The translations under genes were made by a program, and so were the position numbers. A DNA stretch of 64,000 bases from a virus, in IMG/VR virus record IMGVR_UViG_3300045110_000277, positions 1 to 64,000 of that record; one strand, written 5' to 3'. The notes under the pieces were generated by a model. That model saw nothing but the letters and a program-made list of their open reading frames with translations. It was not told the origin of the DNA and did not search any database. Below, one piece after another: positions 38,401-46,864 of this stretch; within the stretch, counting starts at the first letter, position 1, and each line of letters begins with the position of its first letter.

Positions 38401-40064
38401 AGGCTGCCTCGACGCTGCCGGCCGGTGCGCCGCTGAACGCCAGCACCATCGCGGCGATGAAGGCGGCGGCCGACAAGTTCGCCGAGTCGACGTTCCCGAA
38501 GGCGCAGCTGCCGACGGCCATCAAGACGATCAACGACAACATCGACAAGACGTACGCGACCCTGCAGGCCGGGCTCGCCGCGCTCGCCAGCGGCAAGGGC
38601 ATCAGCGACACCCAGCTCGCGTCGCTGTTCGGTGGCGGCGGCTACGTGCAGGCCGTGCAGGACACGATCTCCGGCATCGGCTCCCTGACCAACTTCGTGG
38701 AGCAGACCCGGCAGGGCAACCAGCTGCTGCTGACCGCCCAGCACGCCCTGCAGATCGCGCTGGCCAGCGGGAAGGCCGCCGACATCGACCAGGCCCGTGC
38801 CGGGCTGGCGCTGGCCCAGGCACAGGTCGACCAGCAGGCGGTGTCCAACGCGCAGCAGCTGATCGCGCACATCAAGGCGACGCAGGGCAACACGGCGCGG
38901 GCGCGGGCGGCCATCGTTCAGGTCGAGCGCCAGCTGGTGGGAACGCTCGCTGGTAACCAGGACGTAAACGGTCTCATCGCCGCGTTCGCCAACATGGACA
39001 AGGCGACCATCGCCTCGGTGGTGCGCTCCGCGGAGGCCGCGGTGCAGGCGGCGAAGGCGGCCGACGACGCGGCGAAGGACATCATCGCCAAGAGCGCGGA
39101 GGCGGCCCAGCTTGCGGCCAACTACGCGGCCGGCTTCGGCGTCGCGCCGGCTACCGCTGCGGCGAACACCCCGGGCGCGAAGGCTGCGGACAAGGCGTAC
39201 AACGATGCGCTGGCCCGGCTGGCGGCCATCAAGACCGCGGCCGGGGTGGCCTCTCCGAGCGGGTCGGACCTGAAGTTCCCGAAGCCCAGCGGTGGCGGCG
39301 ACACGGCGGCGCAGATCGCTGCGGCCAAGGCGTCGGCTGCGGCCATCGCCGGGGACGCGATCTCCGAGGCGCAGGCCGCGGTGAGGGCCGCGCAGATCAA
39401 CCTCGGTGCGGCCAAGAAGGGCAGCGTCGAGTTCTACAACGACCTGAAGGCGCTGCACGACGCGCAGTACCAACTGGCCACCGCCGAGCAGACCCTGGCC
39501 AACCAGGCGCTGGCGCTGCGCGGCGACGTGACGGACCCGCTCGTGCAGGCCCGGGACAAGGTGATCGCCGACCGCAACAAGCTGGCGTACGACCGGGCGC
39601 GCGGGGCGAACACGACCGCGGATGCCTTGCAGCTCAAGCAGGATCAGGCCGCGCAGGAGAAGACGGCGTTCGAGCAGAAGTTCTCCGACGAGCAGACCGC
39701 GTACCAGCTGAACCAGATCAGCTACCAGAGCTACATCAACTACCTGGAGGCCCAGCACAACCTGCTGACGGCCGTTCACAAGAAGACCCGCGACCAGATC
39801 GACGAGCTCAACCAGGTCGACTCGGCGTTGCAGGCCGCGCAGCAGCAGCTGTCCGGCCAGTTCAACATCGGCGCGATCCAGCTGCCGACCATCTACGAGG
39901 TGCGTCGGTCCATCGCGGCAACGGCCGCTGGCACCACGTACCAGGGCTCGACGCAGAACACGATCTACATCACCGGCACGGACACCGCTGCCGTCAAGAA
40001 GGTCATCCAGGACGTGCTGGGCCCCACCGCCTCGCAGACGCGCACCGTCGCCGGAAGGAAGTAA
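35499..40064 (+). CDS. Tape measure protein
   Basis: 1,521 residues, the longest gene, directly after the tail chaperones. Ala/Gln-rich helices dominate (EAAAVAQQAANGEAATAYER), with a TMP-type core (ASANYDRAVTNLGIALAGTD), hydrophobic segments (VATLVPYIAPAIVGLIALGA, about 730-750) and a long C-terminal coiled coil (AAQLAANYAAGF... to QQLSGQFNIGAIQLPTIYEV). At about 1.5 angstrom per residue it predicts a tail near 220-230 nm. GTG 35499 follows GAGGAGG; upstream TTG is less likely. Confidence 0.9.
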   Translation: MAENVEINVTANASSLGTAAADIERLDAALALLGSRSSAGAAVAATLGEIASGAVTATGFLEEFLATAESGSAGAASALRSLITQVEAYVGAQEAAAVAQQAANGEAATAYERVVLGAGAAVQATEAQTAAVTLLTAANAELAKVEAQVSIERERAAAKASIAAAPNIGTNVAGNAVGSAAGIGGFVAGQDSRLKDAEARAIQLLNERGVADAQLILYTTALGKAALAAVATEEAFVDIQSKDNAATQTLIRSKSAAVAAQDKLNILAAEDVSSGGRGRGGGNFSGLSDSSGGSFLGQLGTTFKYIAFYQVFQLLLTTFKDSVEASANYDRAVTNLGIALAGTDVDAGNLANSLGQIGTRAGIAASEAVAAGTQYRRAFPSADPTQAALAGASTISTLAVIGDPKTAQANSADVLAVLANYNLGIEGTTRVLDAATAAAQAFGLSGPNDVLPGLAQISDVGAAQGFSPEELAATVATIVQRTSETSQAAAGELQRFLGREGGNAVQQVFASFGVDTTKKFADELRQFEPIFEQLTAAQQQAVVSELGGGRAAPAVQAVLDTYKQIEQVATADNAGKAQEQEIARLADLKGLLTQIGGDFQELYKDIGSSGIGVIFGVALQELDPLLKGVDDLLQLWNEMPGPIKQITAAVVELSVALALLGKGEGVGLLGSIGAGGSKVLGKLGLGGLLGGGGEAAGLAGAAGGDLSTVIGTSEIGAATGGLEGVAAGGGAVATLVPYIAPAIVGLIALGAWKDINDKTNKAIADAGTAKQLDSADSAAAYKDLASKFATAKTEVPTGFVTSLFGKGVENDQLIADLDKLQKFAEAQSKAYSDAAAARGTGTAFTNNGEVDFQGLFTSLHGSGQSSAEMLKQLTDAIFGLGGAAGTTAQRLVNDKGTIDALARGATATGFDKLFNERLPIPGGPVVAFDGIGNPAIPGSQSVQSPSLNDQNSQAQKLFEAGVNESITKAASTLPAGAPLNASTIAAMKAAADKFAESTFPKAQLPTAIKTINDNIDKTYATLQAGLAALASGKGISDTQLASLFGGGGYVQAVQDTISGIGSLTNFVEQTRQGNQLLLTAQHALQIALASGKAADIDQARAGLALAQAQVDQQAVSNAQQLIAHIKATQGNTARARAAIVQVERQLVGTLAGNQDVNGLIAAFANMDKATIASVVRSAEAAVQAAKAADDAAKDIIAKSAEAAQLAANYAAGFGVAPATAAANTPGAKAADKAYNDALARLAAIKTAAGVASPSGSDLKFPKPSGGGDTAAQIAAAKASAAAIAGDAISEAQAAVRAAQINLGAAKKGSVEFYNDLKALHDAQYQLATAEQTLANQALALRGDVTDPLVQARDKVIADRNKLAYDRARGANTTADALQLKQDQAAQEKTAFEQKFSDEQTAYQLNQISYQSYINYLEAQHNLLTAVHKKTRDQIDELNQVDSALQAAQQQLSGQFNIGAIQLPTIYEVRRSIAATAAGTTYQGSTQNTIYITGTDTAAVKKVIQDVLGPTASQTRTVAGRK

Positions 40065-40067
40065 CCC

Positions 40068-40499
40068 ATGATCCACAAGGTGTATGGCAGCTCGCTGATC
40101 ACCATGGTGAACGGCGAGTGGGCCTTCATCGGCGGCTCCGTCAAGGCGCTGCTGTGCTCCGCCTCGTACACGCCGAACCAGGACACGCACAAGTACCGCA
40201 GCGACCTCACCAACGAGCTGAGCACCGCTGGTGGCTACACCGCGGGCGGCGTCGTGCTGGGCACCAAGAGCACGCCGTACACGGCGCTGACCAAGACGAT
40301 GGCGTTGCTGTGCGCCAACATCGTCTACTCGGCGGTCACCCTGTCGGCGCGGTACTGCATCATCTACCTCGACACCGGGGTGAGCGGCACGAGTCCGCTG
40401 ATCAGCTACATCGACTTCGGGTCCACGCAGTCACCGTCGAGCCAGAACCTCCAGCTGACCATCAACGCCGCCGGGCTGATCACCTACCAGGTGGCGTAG
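40068..40499 (+). CDS. Tail-tip/fibre-like small protein
   Basis: 143 residues. VKALLCSASYTPNQDTHKYR, then SDLTNELSTAGGYTAGGVVL and SARYCIIYLDTGVSGTSPLI match a beta domain often found as a free-standing protein near phage tail-tip genes. It starts 3 nt after the tape measure stop (GGAAGGAAG upstream) and is followed by 40506. Likely a minor tail protein. Confidence 0.7.
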   Translation: MIHKVYGSSLITMVNGEWAFIGGSVKALLCSASYTPNQDTHKYRSDLTNELSTAGGYTAGGVVLGTKSTPYTALTKTMALLCANIVYSAVTLSARYCIIYLDTGVSGTSPLISYIDFGSTQSPSSQNLQLTINAAGLITYQVA

Positions 40500-40505
40500 C
40501 CGCCG

Positions 40506-42965
40506 ATGACTCTGTTCACGCGCACCGCCTCGGACAGCGCCGCTGTCTCCGAGTCGGTTGCGCGCGTGTGCAGGCACCCGCGCAGCACGTCGGACAGCGT
40601 GCCCGTCGCCGAGGCGCACACCCGGTCTGTCCACCGGTTCAAGACGACCTCGGACTCGGCGGTGGTGTCCGAGTCGAACATCATCCTGGGTCCGCTGATC
40701 AACCTGAGCGTGCCGGTCGGTGGGGTGAACGCGGCGACCGGCCAGCTGCCGACGGAGGTGCTCGGCGCGTACTACGAGGTGGCCCTGGCAGCGGCCGTTG
40801 GCGCCTACGCTTCCGGCCAGCCGGTCGGGATCTACCTGGGCGCGCTGAGCTACATCTTCGACTTCGACTGCCCCGAGGTGCAGGTCGGTGGCCGGCTGCC
40901 GTCGCTGTTCGTCGGCACCCCCGGGGTGGACGGGGACTTCTTCGGCCTGCCGATCATCTTGTCCGGGCTCAGTGGCACCGGGACGTTCAGTCTGCAGGGT
41001 GCCACGGTGGAGACCGGCGAGCAGGACGCGCTGAACGCCCTGGAGCCCACCGGCGGCCGGGTGGTGGTGCCGACCGCGATCCAGATCGGCGCGACGGTCA
41101 ACGTGCCGGACGCGACCCCGGCCAGCTTCACCGCGGTGCAGGCCACCATCGGCCCGCTGACGGTGCGCCGGGTGTTCTCCTCCAGCCTGCCCACGCACAT
41201 GCCCGCGGGCATCGCGGGCATCGTCGCGTTCTACTCGTTCAAGTCGAACACGACCATCCAGGACCTCATCAACGGCGTGCATGACGCGGCGGTGCGAACG
41301 CTCGTTCAGAGCCTGCCCAACGGCACGTACCTGACCAGCTACCACGAGCCCGAGAACGACATGGACGGCGACACCTTCGTCGCGCTCATGGACCACCTGT
41401 ATCCGCTGGTGAAGTCGATCAACCCGACGATCCAGTTCGGCCCGGTCTACATGACGTACTGGTGGCGCCCGTCGCTGTCGGGCGTGGGCAAGCCGGGCAA
41501 CGGTCACAACCCGCAGCCGAAGGACTCGTGGGAGCCGCACGACTACGACTTCCTGGGGTGTGACAACTACGCGCAGCCGCCGCAGACCCCGCTGGAGCTG
41601 GCCTCCGACACGACGTTCCAGAACTGGTACACCTGGGCGAAGGCGAAGGCGAACGCGGCCAACGTGCCGGTGTGCATCGTGGAGTACGGCGCGGGCGCGA
41701 TCACCTCGGGCATGACCGGGGGCGAGCGGGCCACCATGGAGGCTGCTCGCGCGGTCGTCATCGCCAACGACGGCACGTACGTGGCCAGCGAGCCCACCAT
41801 CGGCATGTGGCTGCTGTGGGACGGCACCGGCGCTGCTGGTGACTGGTTCCTGCACGACAGCGCCAGCCAGGCCGCGTGGGCGGCCATCGCCTCGGGCGGC
41901 AGCACCACCGGCACGGCGTTCGCGGGCATCGGCGACAAGAGCATCTGGATGCAGTTCACCGCGCCGCTGGACGGCACCTTCACCTTCACGGTGGACGACG
42001 CCTCGACGCCGGACTACCGGCTGGCCATCTACCACGGCGAGGCCATCGACGACCCGGCGATGGTGCTGCTCGGCGAGGTGTTCGCCAACGGCTCGACGGA
42101 CCCGACGCTCTCGGTGGAGTTCAGCCGGGGCGAGTCGTACTACGTCTACGTCAACAAGGTCGACGGCACGAGCACCACGTACCCGCTGCAGAGCTACACC
42201 TGGTCGTTCGGCCCGGCCGTGCTCGGCCCGGTGCTGACCATCGACCCGAACATCCTGGACCGGGTGCCAACGGGCCTTGTCGTCTCGTTGGTGAACATGC
42301 TCGACGGCGGTGAGGCGGTCGACTTCACCCTGGTCGGCAACGCCAGCGTGCTGGCCACCTTGCAGGCCGACGAGCAGGGCACCATCGTCGGCGTCACGGT
42401 GCCGCTGGGTCTGCCGCTGTCGGCGGGCACGTACACCCTGCAGGCCACCGGCGAGTCCTCCGGCCGCGTCGGCTCCTGCACCTTCCAGCTGCTCAACGAC
42501 CCGATGACTCGGCCGGCGCCGCCGCCCGACGACGTGCCGGTCTCGCCGCCAACGCAGGTTGGCATCCAGCGGTGGGTGTTCCAGGACCCGATGCCCGGCG
42601 GCCTGGCCACGCTGGTGTTCCCGGCGAACCCGGAGAAGGCGAGCAGCTTCTACGCCCCGGTGCCGGTCACGGTCGAGCACACCGTCGCGCAGGACGGCAC
42701 CGCGGTGGTCTGGGAGGGCGCACCCACGGCGCTGGCCGCGCAGTTCAGCGGCTACACCACCGACGAGACGTTCTACCTGGCGGTCGAGGCGTACGCCGCG
42801 CTGAACCGCAAGTTCTACCTGATCGACCACCGCAGCAAGGTGTGGGTGGTCGCGCTGACCAGCTTCGGCCCGGACCGGCGCATCGTGCAGCCGGTGCATC
42901 AGACCGACTCGTCGTGGGCGTGCAACTACACCGCGACCGTGATGATCTTTGCGGGGCCGATGTGA
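40506..42965 (+). CDS. Tail-tip protein: RTxSD repeats, GH26-like domain, distal-tail-like domain
   Basis: 819 residues. About 1-58: three RTxSDS-V-VsE repeats like those of the 27545 product. About 60-240: beta/GH-like beginning (VGGVNAATGQLPTEVLGAYY). About 230-430: GH26-like core with YHEPEND (acid/base Glu near 280) and CIVEYGAG (nucleophile Glu near 391). About 480-680: Ig-like domains. The last ~130 residues (QRWVFQDPMPGGLATLVFPA) are related to the start of the next protein and look like a distal-tail domain. Probably digests surface glycan at the tail tip. Confidence 0.75.
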   Translation: MTLFTRTASDSAAVSESVARVCRHPRSTSDSVPVAEAHTRSVHRFKTTSDSAVVSESNIILGPLINLSVPVGGVNAATGQLPTEVLGAYYEVALAAAVGAYASGQPVGIYLGALSYIFDFDCPEVQVGGRLPSLFVGTPGVDGDFFGLPIILSGLSGTGTFSLQGATVETGEQDALNALEPTGGRVVVPTAIQIGATVNVPDATPASFTAVQATIGPLTVRRVFSSSLPTHMPAGIAGIVAFYSFKSNTTIQDLINGVHDAAVRTLVQSLPNGTYLTSYHEPENDMDGDTFVALMDHLYPLVKSINPTIQFGPVYMTYWWRPSLSGVGKPGNGHNPQPKDSWEPHDYDFLGCDNYAQPPQTPLELASDTTFQNWYTWAKAKANAANVPVCIVEYGAGAITSGMTGGERATMEAARAVVIANDGTYVASEPTIGMWLLWDGTGAAGDWFLHDSASQAAWAAIASGGSTTGTAFAGIGDKSIWMQFTAPLDGTFTFTVDDASTPDYRLAIYHGEAIDDPAMVLLGEVFANGSTDPTLSVEFSRGESYYVYVNKVDGTSTTYPLQSYTWSFGPAVLGPVLTIDPNILDRVPTGLVVSLVNMLDGGEAVDFTLVGNASVLATLQADEQGTIVGVTVPLGLPLSAGTYTLQATGESSGRVGSCTFQLLNDPMTRPAPPPDDVPVSPPTQVGIQRWVFQDPMPGGLATLVFPANPEKASSFYAPVPVTVEHTVAQDGTAVVWEGAPTALAAQFSGYTTDETFYLAVEAYAALNRKFYLIDHRSKVWVVALTSFGPDRRIVQPVHQTDSSWACNYTATVMIFAGPM
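41293..41310. repeat. AACG-NN-CGTT palindrome 13, intragenic
   Basis: TGCGAACGCTCGTTCAGA within the GH26-like tail gene (codons R-T-L-V-Q). Confidence 0.8.
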
Positions 42966-44260
42966 CGCAGCGGTGGACGTTCCTGGACCCCGACAACGGC
43001 GTCGTGGAGTACGTGTTCGAGCGCAACCCGAAGCAGGTCGGCTCGCCGTACCCGAACAAGAAGCTCGACACGTTGAGCACCGGTGCCACCGCGACGCCGA
43101 ACATCCGCGGGTTGAAGCAGCCGGACACCCCGGTCGAGTGGTCGTTCACCGGCACCCTGGCCAGCCAGGCGATGTACGACCAGCTGCTGTCGTGGTCGGC
43201 GGTGCGCAAGCTCGTGCAGGTCATCGACGACCTGGGCCGCACGTACAACATCCTGCCGACCGGCGTGGAGTTCTCCGACCGCGCGCCGACTCCGCGGCAC
43301 CCGGTGCGCTACGAGTACACCTTCAAGGCGTTGCTGTTCCCGACGCTGGTCACGCCCAACCCGGTAGCCATCGACCAGCCGGTGTTTGTCGGGCGCCCCA
43401 TCCTCGACCCGCCGTCGTACGTGCCGTCCGACCCGAGCCTGCCGACCCCGCCGGAGACCACGCCGGGCACGCCGGTGCCGCCCGTCACGCCGCCGACGCC
43501 GCCCGGAGCGGACGCCACGATCAAGTGGGGCTCGGCCTTCGGCTCGAACCTGTCCTGGCAGCTGACCAACTTCCCGGCAGCCAAGAGCGCGCGGCACTTC
43601 ACCACGCCGATCACGCTGTACAGCAGCAGCTCGGCCAGTCACCGGATGCCGACGCCCGCGGAGATCTGGGAGTCGGCCAAGCCCGACCCGGCGTCGGTGA
43701 TCAACGGCTCGATGAACAGCCTCATCGACGCCTGGATCGCCAGCTGGACCCGCGACGTGGTGCTCACCTTCTGGCACGAGCCCGAGCAGGGCCAGCCCAA
43801 CTACCGGGTACCGCCGGCCACCTGGGTACCGATGCAGCGGGTGCTGCTCGCTCGCGTCGCCGCGGTGGGCAACTCGCACGTGAAGACCGCGGGCATCCTG
43901 ATGAGCTACACGCTGAGCTTTGGCAACAGCCGGGTCGACTCGTACTTCAAGCCCAGCGGCACGCTGATCGGCTTCGACTACTACGCCTTCGACTGCTACA
44001 AGCCGGCGCACACGATCCTGGCGATGAACTGGGCGCAGAGCAACGGCGTCGCCTGGGCCATCCCGGAGTGGGGCACCAGCACCGGCCCTGGTGGGGACGC
44101 GGACACCAAGGCGCAGCTGATCCAGATGGTCTCCGACGTGTCGGGTTACAAGCCGCACGCAGTCATGTACTTCGACGCCCCGGTCGGCCCGCACCTGAGC
44201 CCCCTGCTGATCAACGCTCCGCTGACCGACTCGTACCTGAAGGGACTGGCCGGCCCATGA
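42962..44260 (+). CDS. Distal tail protein fused to a GH26-like domain
   Basis: 432 residues. 1-145 is a distal-tail-like domain (QRWTFLDPDNGVVEYVFERN; LVQVIDDLGRTYNILPTGVE), paralogous to the end of the previous protein. A Pro/Thr linker (about 150-185, TPPETTPGTPVPPVTPPTPP) leads to a GH26-like domain: FWHEPEQG (acid/base Glu near 271) and AIPEWGTS (nucleophile Glu near 368). GTG overlaps the upstream stop. The domain order is reversed relative to the preceding gene. Confidence 0.75.
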   Translation: MTQRWTFLDPDNGVVEYVFERNPKQVGSPYPNKKLDTLSTGATATPNIRGLKQPDTPVEWSFTGTLASQAMYDQLLSWSAVRKLVQVIDDLGRTYNILPTGVEFSDRAPTPRHPVRYEYTFKALLFPTLVTPNPVAIDQPVFVGRPILDPPSYVPSDPSLPTPPETTPGTPVPPVTPPTPPGADATIKWGSAFGSNLSWQLTNFPAAKSARHFTTPITLYSSSSASHRMPTPAEIWESAKPDPASVINGSMNSLIDAWIASWTRDVVLTFWHEPEQGQPNYRVPPATWVPMQRVLLARVAAVGNSHVKTAGILMSYTLSFGNSRVDSYFKPSGTLIGFDYYAFDCYKPAHTILAMNWAQSNGVAWAIPEWGTSTGPGGDADTKAQLIQMVSDVSGYKPHAVMYFDAPVGPHLSPLLINAPLTDSYLKGLAGP

Positions 44261-46434
44261 GGCTCGTGACCGACGACACCAACGCCGCGTGGCAGGCCGC
44301 TTTCAAGGGCGGTGACACGCGACCGGTCGTTCGCGCGACCATCCAGAAGATGGACGTGAAGCTGTGCCCGTACAAGCGGCCCACGCAGAACGGGGTCGCG
44401 GGCAACAGCGGTGTCTTCGCCAGCGCCATCTTCGGCCAGGACTTCCAGCCGGTCGAGCTACCCAACCTGGCCAGCGTGAAGTGGACGCGCTCGGTGGACC
44501 AGGACGTGGCCCAATGCGACATCGTGATCTGGAACACCGAGCGCCTGGCGGTCGGCGAGGTGCCACCCGACGACGTGAGCTTCGACAAGCCCGGCTACAT
44601 GACGTTCAACCGCGGCGTGGACCCGGCCGCCGTCAGCCGGTGGGGGTACGCGGCCAATGGCTGGCGTGACCTGCTGGTGCCCGACCGGATCATCCGCACC
44701 TTTGAGGGCTACGGCTTCGACCCGTCAGTCACCCCGGAGGCCGACCCGAACCTGTACCCCTCCGGTGTGTGGCTGATCGACGACGTGGAGTACAGCGCCG
44801 ACGGCACGATCAAGGTGTCCTGCCGCGACATGGGCCGGGTGCTGCTCGACCAAATCTTCTTCCCGCCGGTCGTGCCGTTCAGCGAGTACCCGTTCACCTG
44901 GATCCCGGACCAGACGGTGCCCGGCCCGCCGAAGCTGACCACCTCCAGCGGGTGGAAGCGCCCGGTGTACGAGACCGACTCGGGCATCCCGTACATCGGC
45001 AAGGGCTTCACCGACGGGTCGTTCCCCTACGTCGACTCCACCGGTGCGGTGCTGGGCCACCATGGGCGCTACGCCTTCGACACCAACGTGGCGAGCTACT
45101 GGCTCTCGGTCGGCAACGAGGCCAGCTGGAGCTCGGCGTTCGAGTACGTGCAGGGTGCCATCAGCGGCGCTGTCCACGCGGTGCAGCTGAAGACCTGGGG
45201 CGGTCCGTACCTGGTCTACGTCAGCCTGTGGGATGGCAGCAAGTGGCTGGGCAGCCGCAAGATCCCTTACCGCGCAAGGGTTGTGGACACCAACGCCGAT
45301 ATCCCGTTCGTCGACTCGTTCACCGCGGGCAAGTCGACAACGACCGTTCGCGCCCTGCCCAAGGCGTACGCCGGCATCACCAAGATCCGGCTCACCTTCA
45401 CCGACCTCTACAACAGCGGCATCGGCGAGTTCAAGTACCGCGCGGGCTGCTACGACATCCAGGTCAACGAGTCGGTGGTCACCAGCACGCCCACCACGAT
45501 GGTCATCGGGAACATGGCCGACTACACCGACATCGTGAAGTGGGTCTGCGCGTGGGGCGGGTTCTTCTGGCCCGACGAGTCCACCGGCTTCGACTATCTG
45601 ACCAACGCGGACGGGACGACAACGAACGTTGTCGCCTCCACCCCGGATCCCGTGCTGCCCACTGGGCGGGTGTGGGGCGACTTCGAGGGGACGGGCACCA
45701 ACAGCCTGATCCCGCTCACCCCGGACATCTGGGACAAGAAGCCGCTGATGGACTCGATCACGTACGTGCGCAACATCGTCAACTTCATCTTCTTCATCGA
45801 CGAGACCGGCGGCGTGGTCTGGCGGAGCCCGAACATCTGGCAGGAGGGCAACTACATCGGCGGTGGGCTCAACGACGCCGATATCGGCCGGACCACCGAG
45901 GGCCGCACGTCCACGGTGTACGTCATCGACGAGCAGGACACCATCCTGGGGCTGCGGCCCAAGCTGAGCAGCCGGGCGATGCGCGAGCGGTACTTCGTGG
46001 CCAACACCGACGGCGCGTTCGGCGCGGTGTCACCGCCCATCGGCAGCGTCAGCTACAACCCGTACCCGTCGGGGCTGCGCCGGGTGGCCGGCTGGACTGA
46101 CCAGCACTTCTCCACGCAGGCGGAGTGCCAGATCATGGCCGACCTGATCGCGGTCCGCTCGATGTTCGAGTACCGCACCAACGTGGTCACCGTGCCCGGC
46201 AACCCGGGCCTGCAGGTGGACGACCAGGTGCGGATCATGGAGCGGGTCACCGGCGAGACGTACCTGCACTACGTCCGGGGCATCACCAGCGACTGGGACG
46301 CCAAGAGCGGCAAGTGGACGTACGAGATCGAGACCCACTGGCTGGGCCTGACGCCGTTCAGCAACTGGGCGTTCGACCCGTCGCTGCTGTCGGCTGAGAC
46401 CAAGCAGTACCTCACGGCATTGGGGAAGATCTGA
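44257..46434 (+). CDS. Tail hub / minor tail protein
   Basis: 725 residues following the distal tail protein, where the tail hub (Tal-like) protein lies. RLVTDDTNAAWQAAFKGGDT, SVKWTRSVDQDVAQCDIVIW, GVWLIDDVEYSADGTIKVSC and a later NPGLQVDDQVRIMERVTGET are typical of baseplate-hub folds with a central galactose-binding-like insert (about 260-410). Contains palindromes 14 and 15. Overlaps both neighbours. Confidence 0.7.
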   Translation: MRLVTDDTNAAWQAAFKGGDTRPVVRATIQKMDVKLCPYKRPTQNGVAGNSGVFASAIFGQDFQPVELPNLASVKWTRSVDQDVAQCDIVIWNTERLAVGEVPPDDVSFDKPGYMTFNRGVDPAAVSRWGYAANGWRDLLVPDRIIRTFEGYGFDPSVTPEADPNLYPSGVWLIDDVEYSADGTIKVSCRDMGRVLLDQIFFPPVVPFSEYPFTWIPDQTVPGPPKLTTSSGWKRPVYETDSGIPYIGKGFTDGSFPYVDSTGAVLGHHGRYAFDTNVASYWLSVGNEASWSSAFEYVQGAISGAVHAVQLKTWGGPYLVYVSLWDGSKWLGSRKIPYRARVVDTNADIPFVDSFTAGKSTTTVRALPKAYAGITKIRLTFTDLYNSGIGEFKYRAGCYDIQVNESVVTSTPTTMVIGNMADYTDIVKWVCAWGGFFWPDESTGFDYLTNADGTTTNVVASTPDPVLPTGRVWGDFEGTGTNSLIPLTPDIWDKKPLMDSITYVRNIVNFIFFIDETGGVVWRSPNIWQEGNYIGGGLNDADIGRTTEGRTSTVYVIDEQDTILGLRPKLSSRAMRERYFVANTDGAFGAVSPPIGSVSYNPYPSGLRRVAGWTDQHFSTQAECQIMADLIAVRSMFEYRTNVVTVPGNPGLQVDDQVRIMERVTGETYLHYVRGITSDWDAKSGKWTYEIETHWLGLTPFSNWAFDPSLLSAETKQYLTALGKI
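45335..45352. repeat. AACG-NN-CGTT palindrome 14, intragenic
   Basis: CGACAACGACCGTTCGCG in the tail hub gene (codons T-T-T-V-R). Confidence 0.75.
45617..45634. repeat. AACG-NN-CGTT palindrome 15, intragenic
   Basis: CGACAACGAACGTTGTCG in the tail hub gene: both 8-bp arms are exact complements, but the flank is GAC/GTC instead of GC(C/G). Confidence 0.75.
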
Positions 46435-46862
46435 TGGCCTTCGACGCTTGGCGTCACCTCAAGGACGTGGGTGACAGCGACGACCGGCACCGGGAGAACA
46501 GCTCGCGGCTGGCGCACGCCTACATCCGCACCGACTCCACCGGGTGGGGCGAGGTCACCTACGACAACCCGTTCGTGTTCGGCGTGCGGTTCATCGACAA
46601 GCCGTACGTGGCCTACAGCTTCGACGTGGACGACACCACCGACGTGGTGGACACCCGGTACCCGCGGGCGTGCGGGTTCATCTACCGCTGGCAGATCGAC
46701 TCCCGCGGCTTCTACACCGGGGCGTACATGGCGGTCACTGTGGACGACCAGTCCACGTTCATCACCGCGGTCGGCGACAGCCCGAACTACCTGCTGCACC
46801 ACCACTTCTCCTTCTCGGGCATCGCCATGAAGTCGGTGCCCGACTACCTGGCGCAGGGCTAG
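46434..46862 (+). CDS. Minor tail protein of unknown function
   Basis: 142 residues, beta-rich and aromatic (NPFVFGVRFIDKPYVAYSFD; RGFYTGAYMAVTVDDQSTFI), with a His cluster LLHHHFSFSG near the end. Paralogue-like similarity to parts of the next two proteins is not obvious. ATG overlaps the hub stop, so it is co-translated with the tail-tip genes. Confidence 0.65.
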   Translation: MAFDAWRHLKDVGDSDDRHRENSSRLAHAYIRTDSTGWGEVTYDNPFVFGVRFIDKPYVAYSFDVDDTTDVVDTRYPRACGFIYRWQIDSRGFYTGAYMAVTVDDQSTFITAVGDSPNYLLHHHFSFSGIAMKSVPDYLAQG

Positions 46863-46864
46863 CC

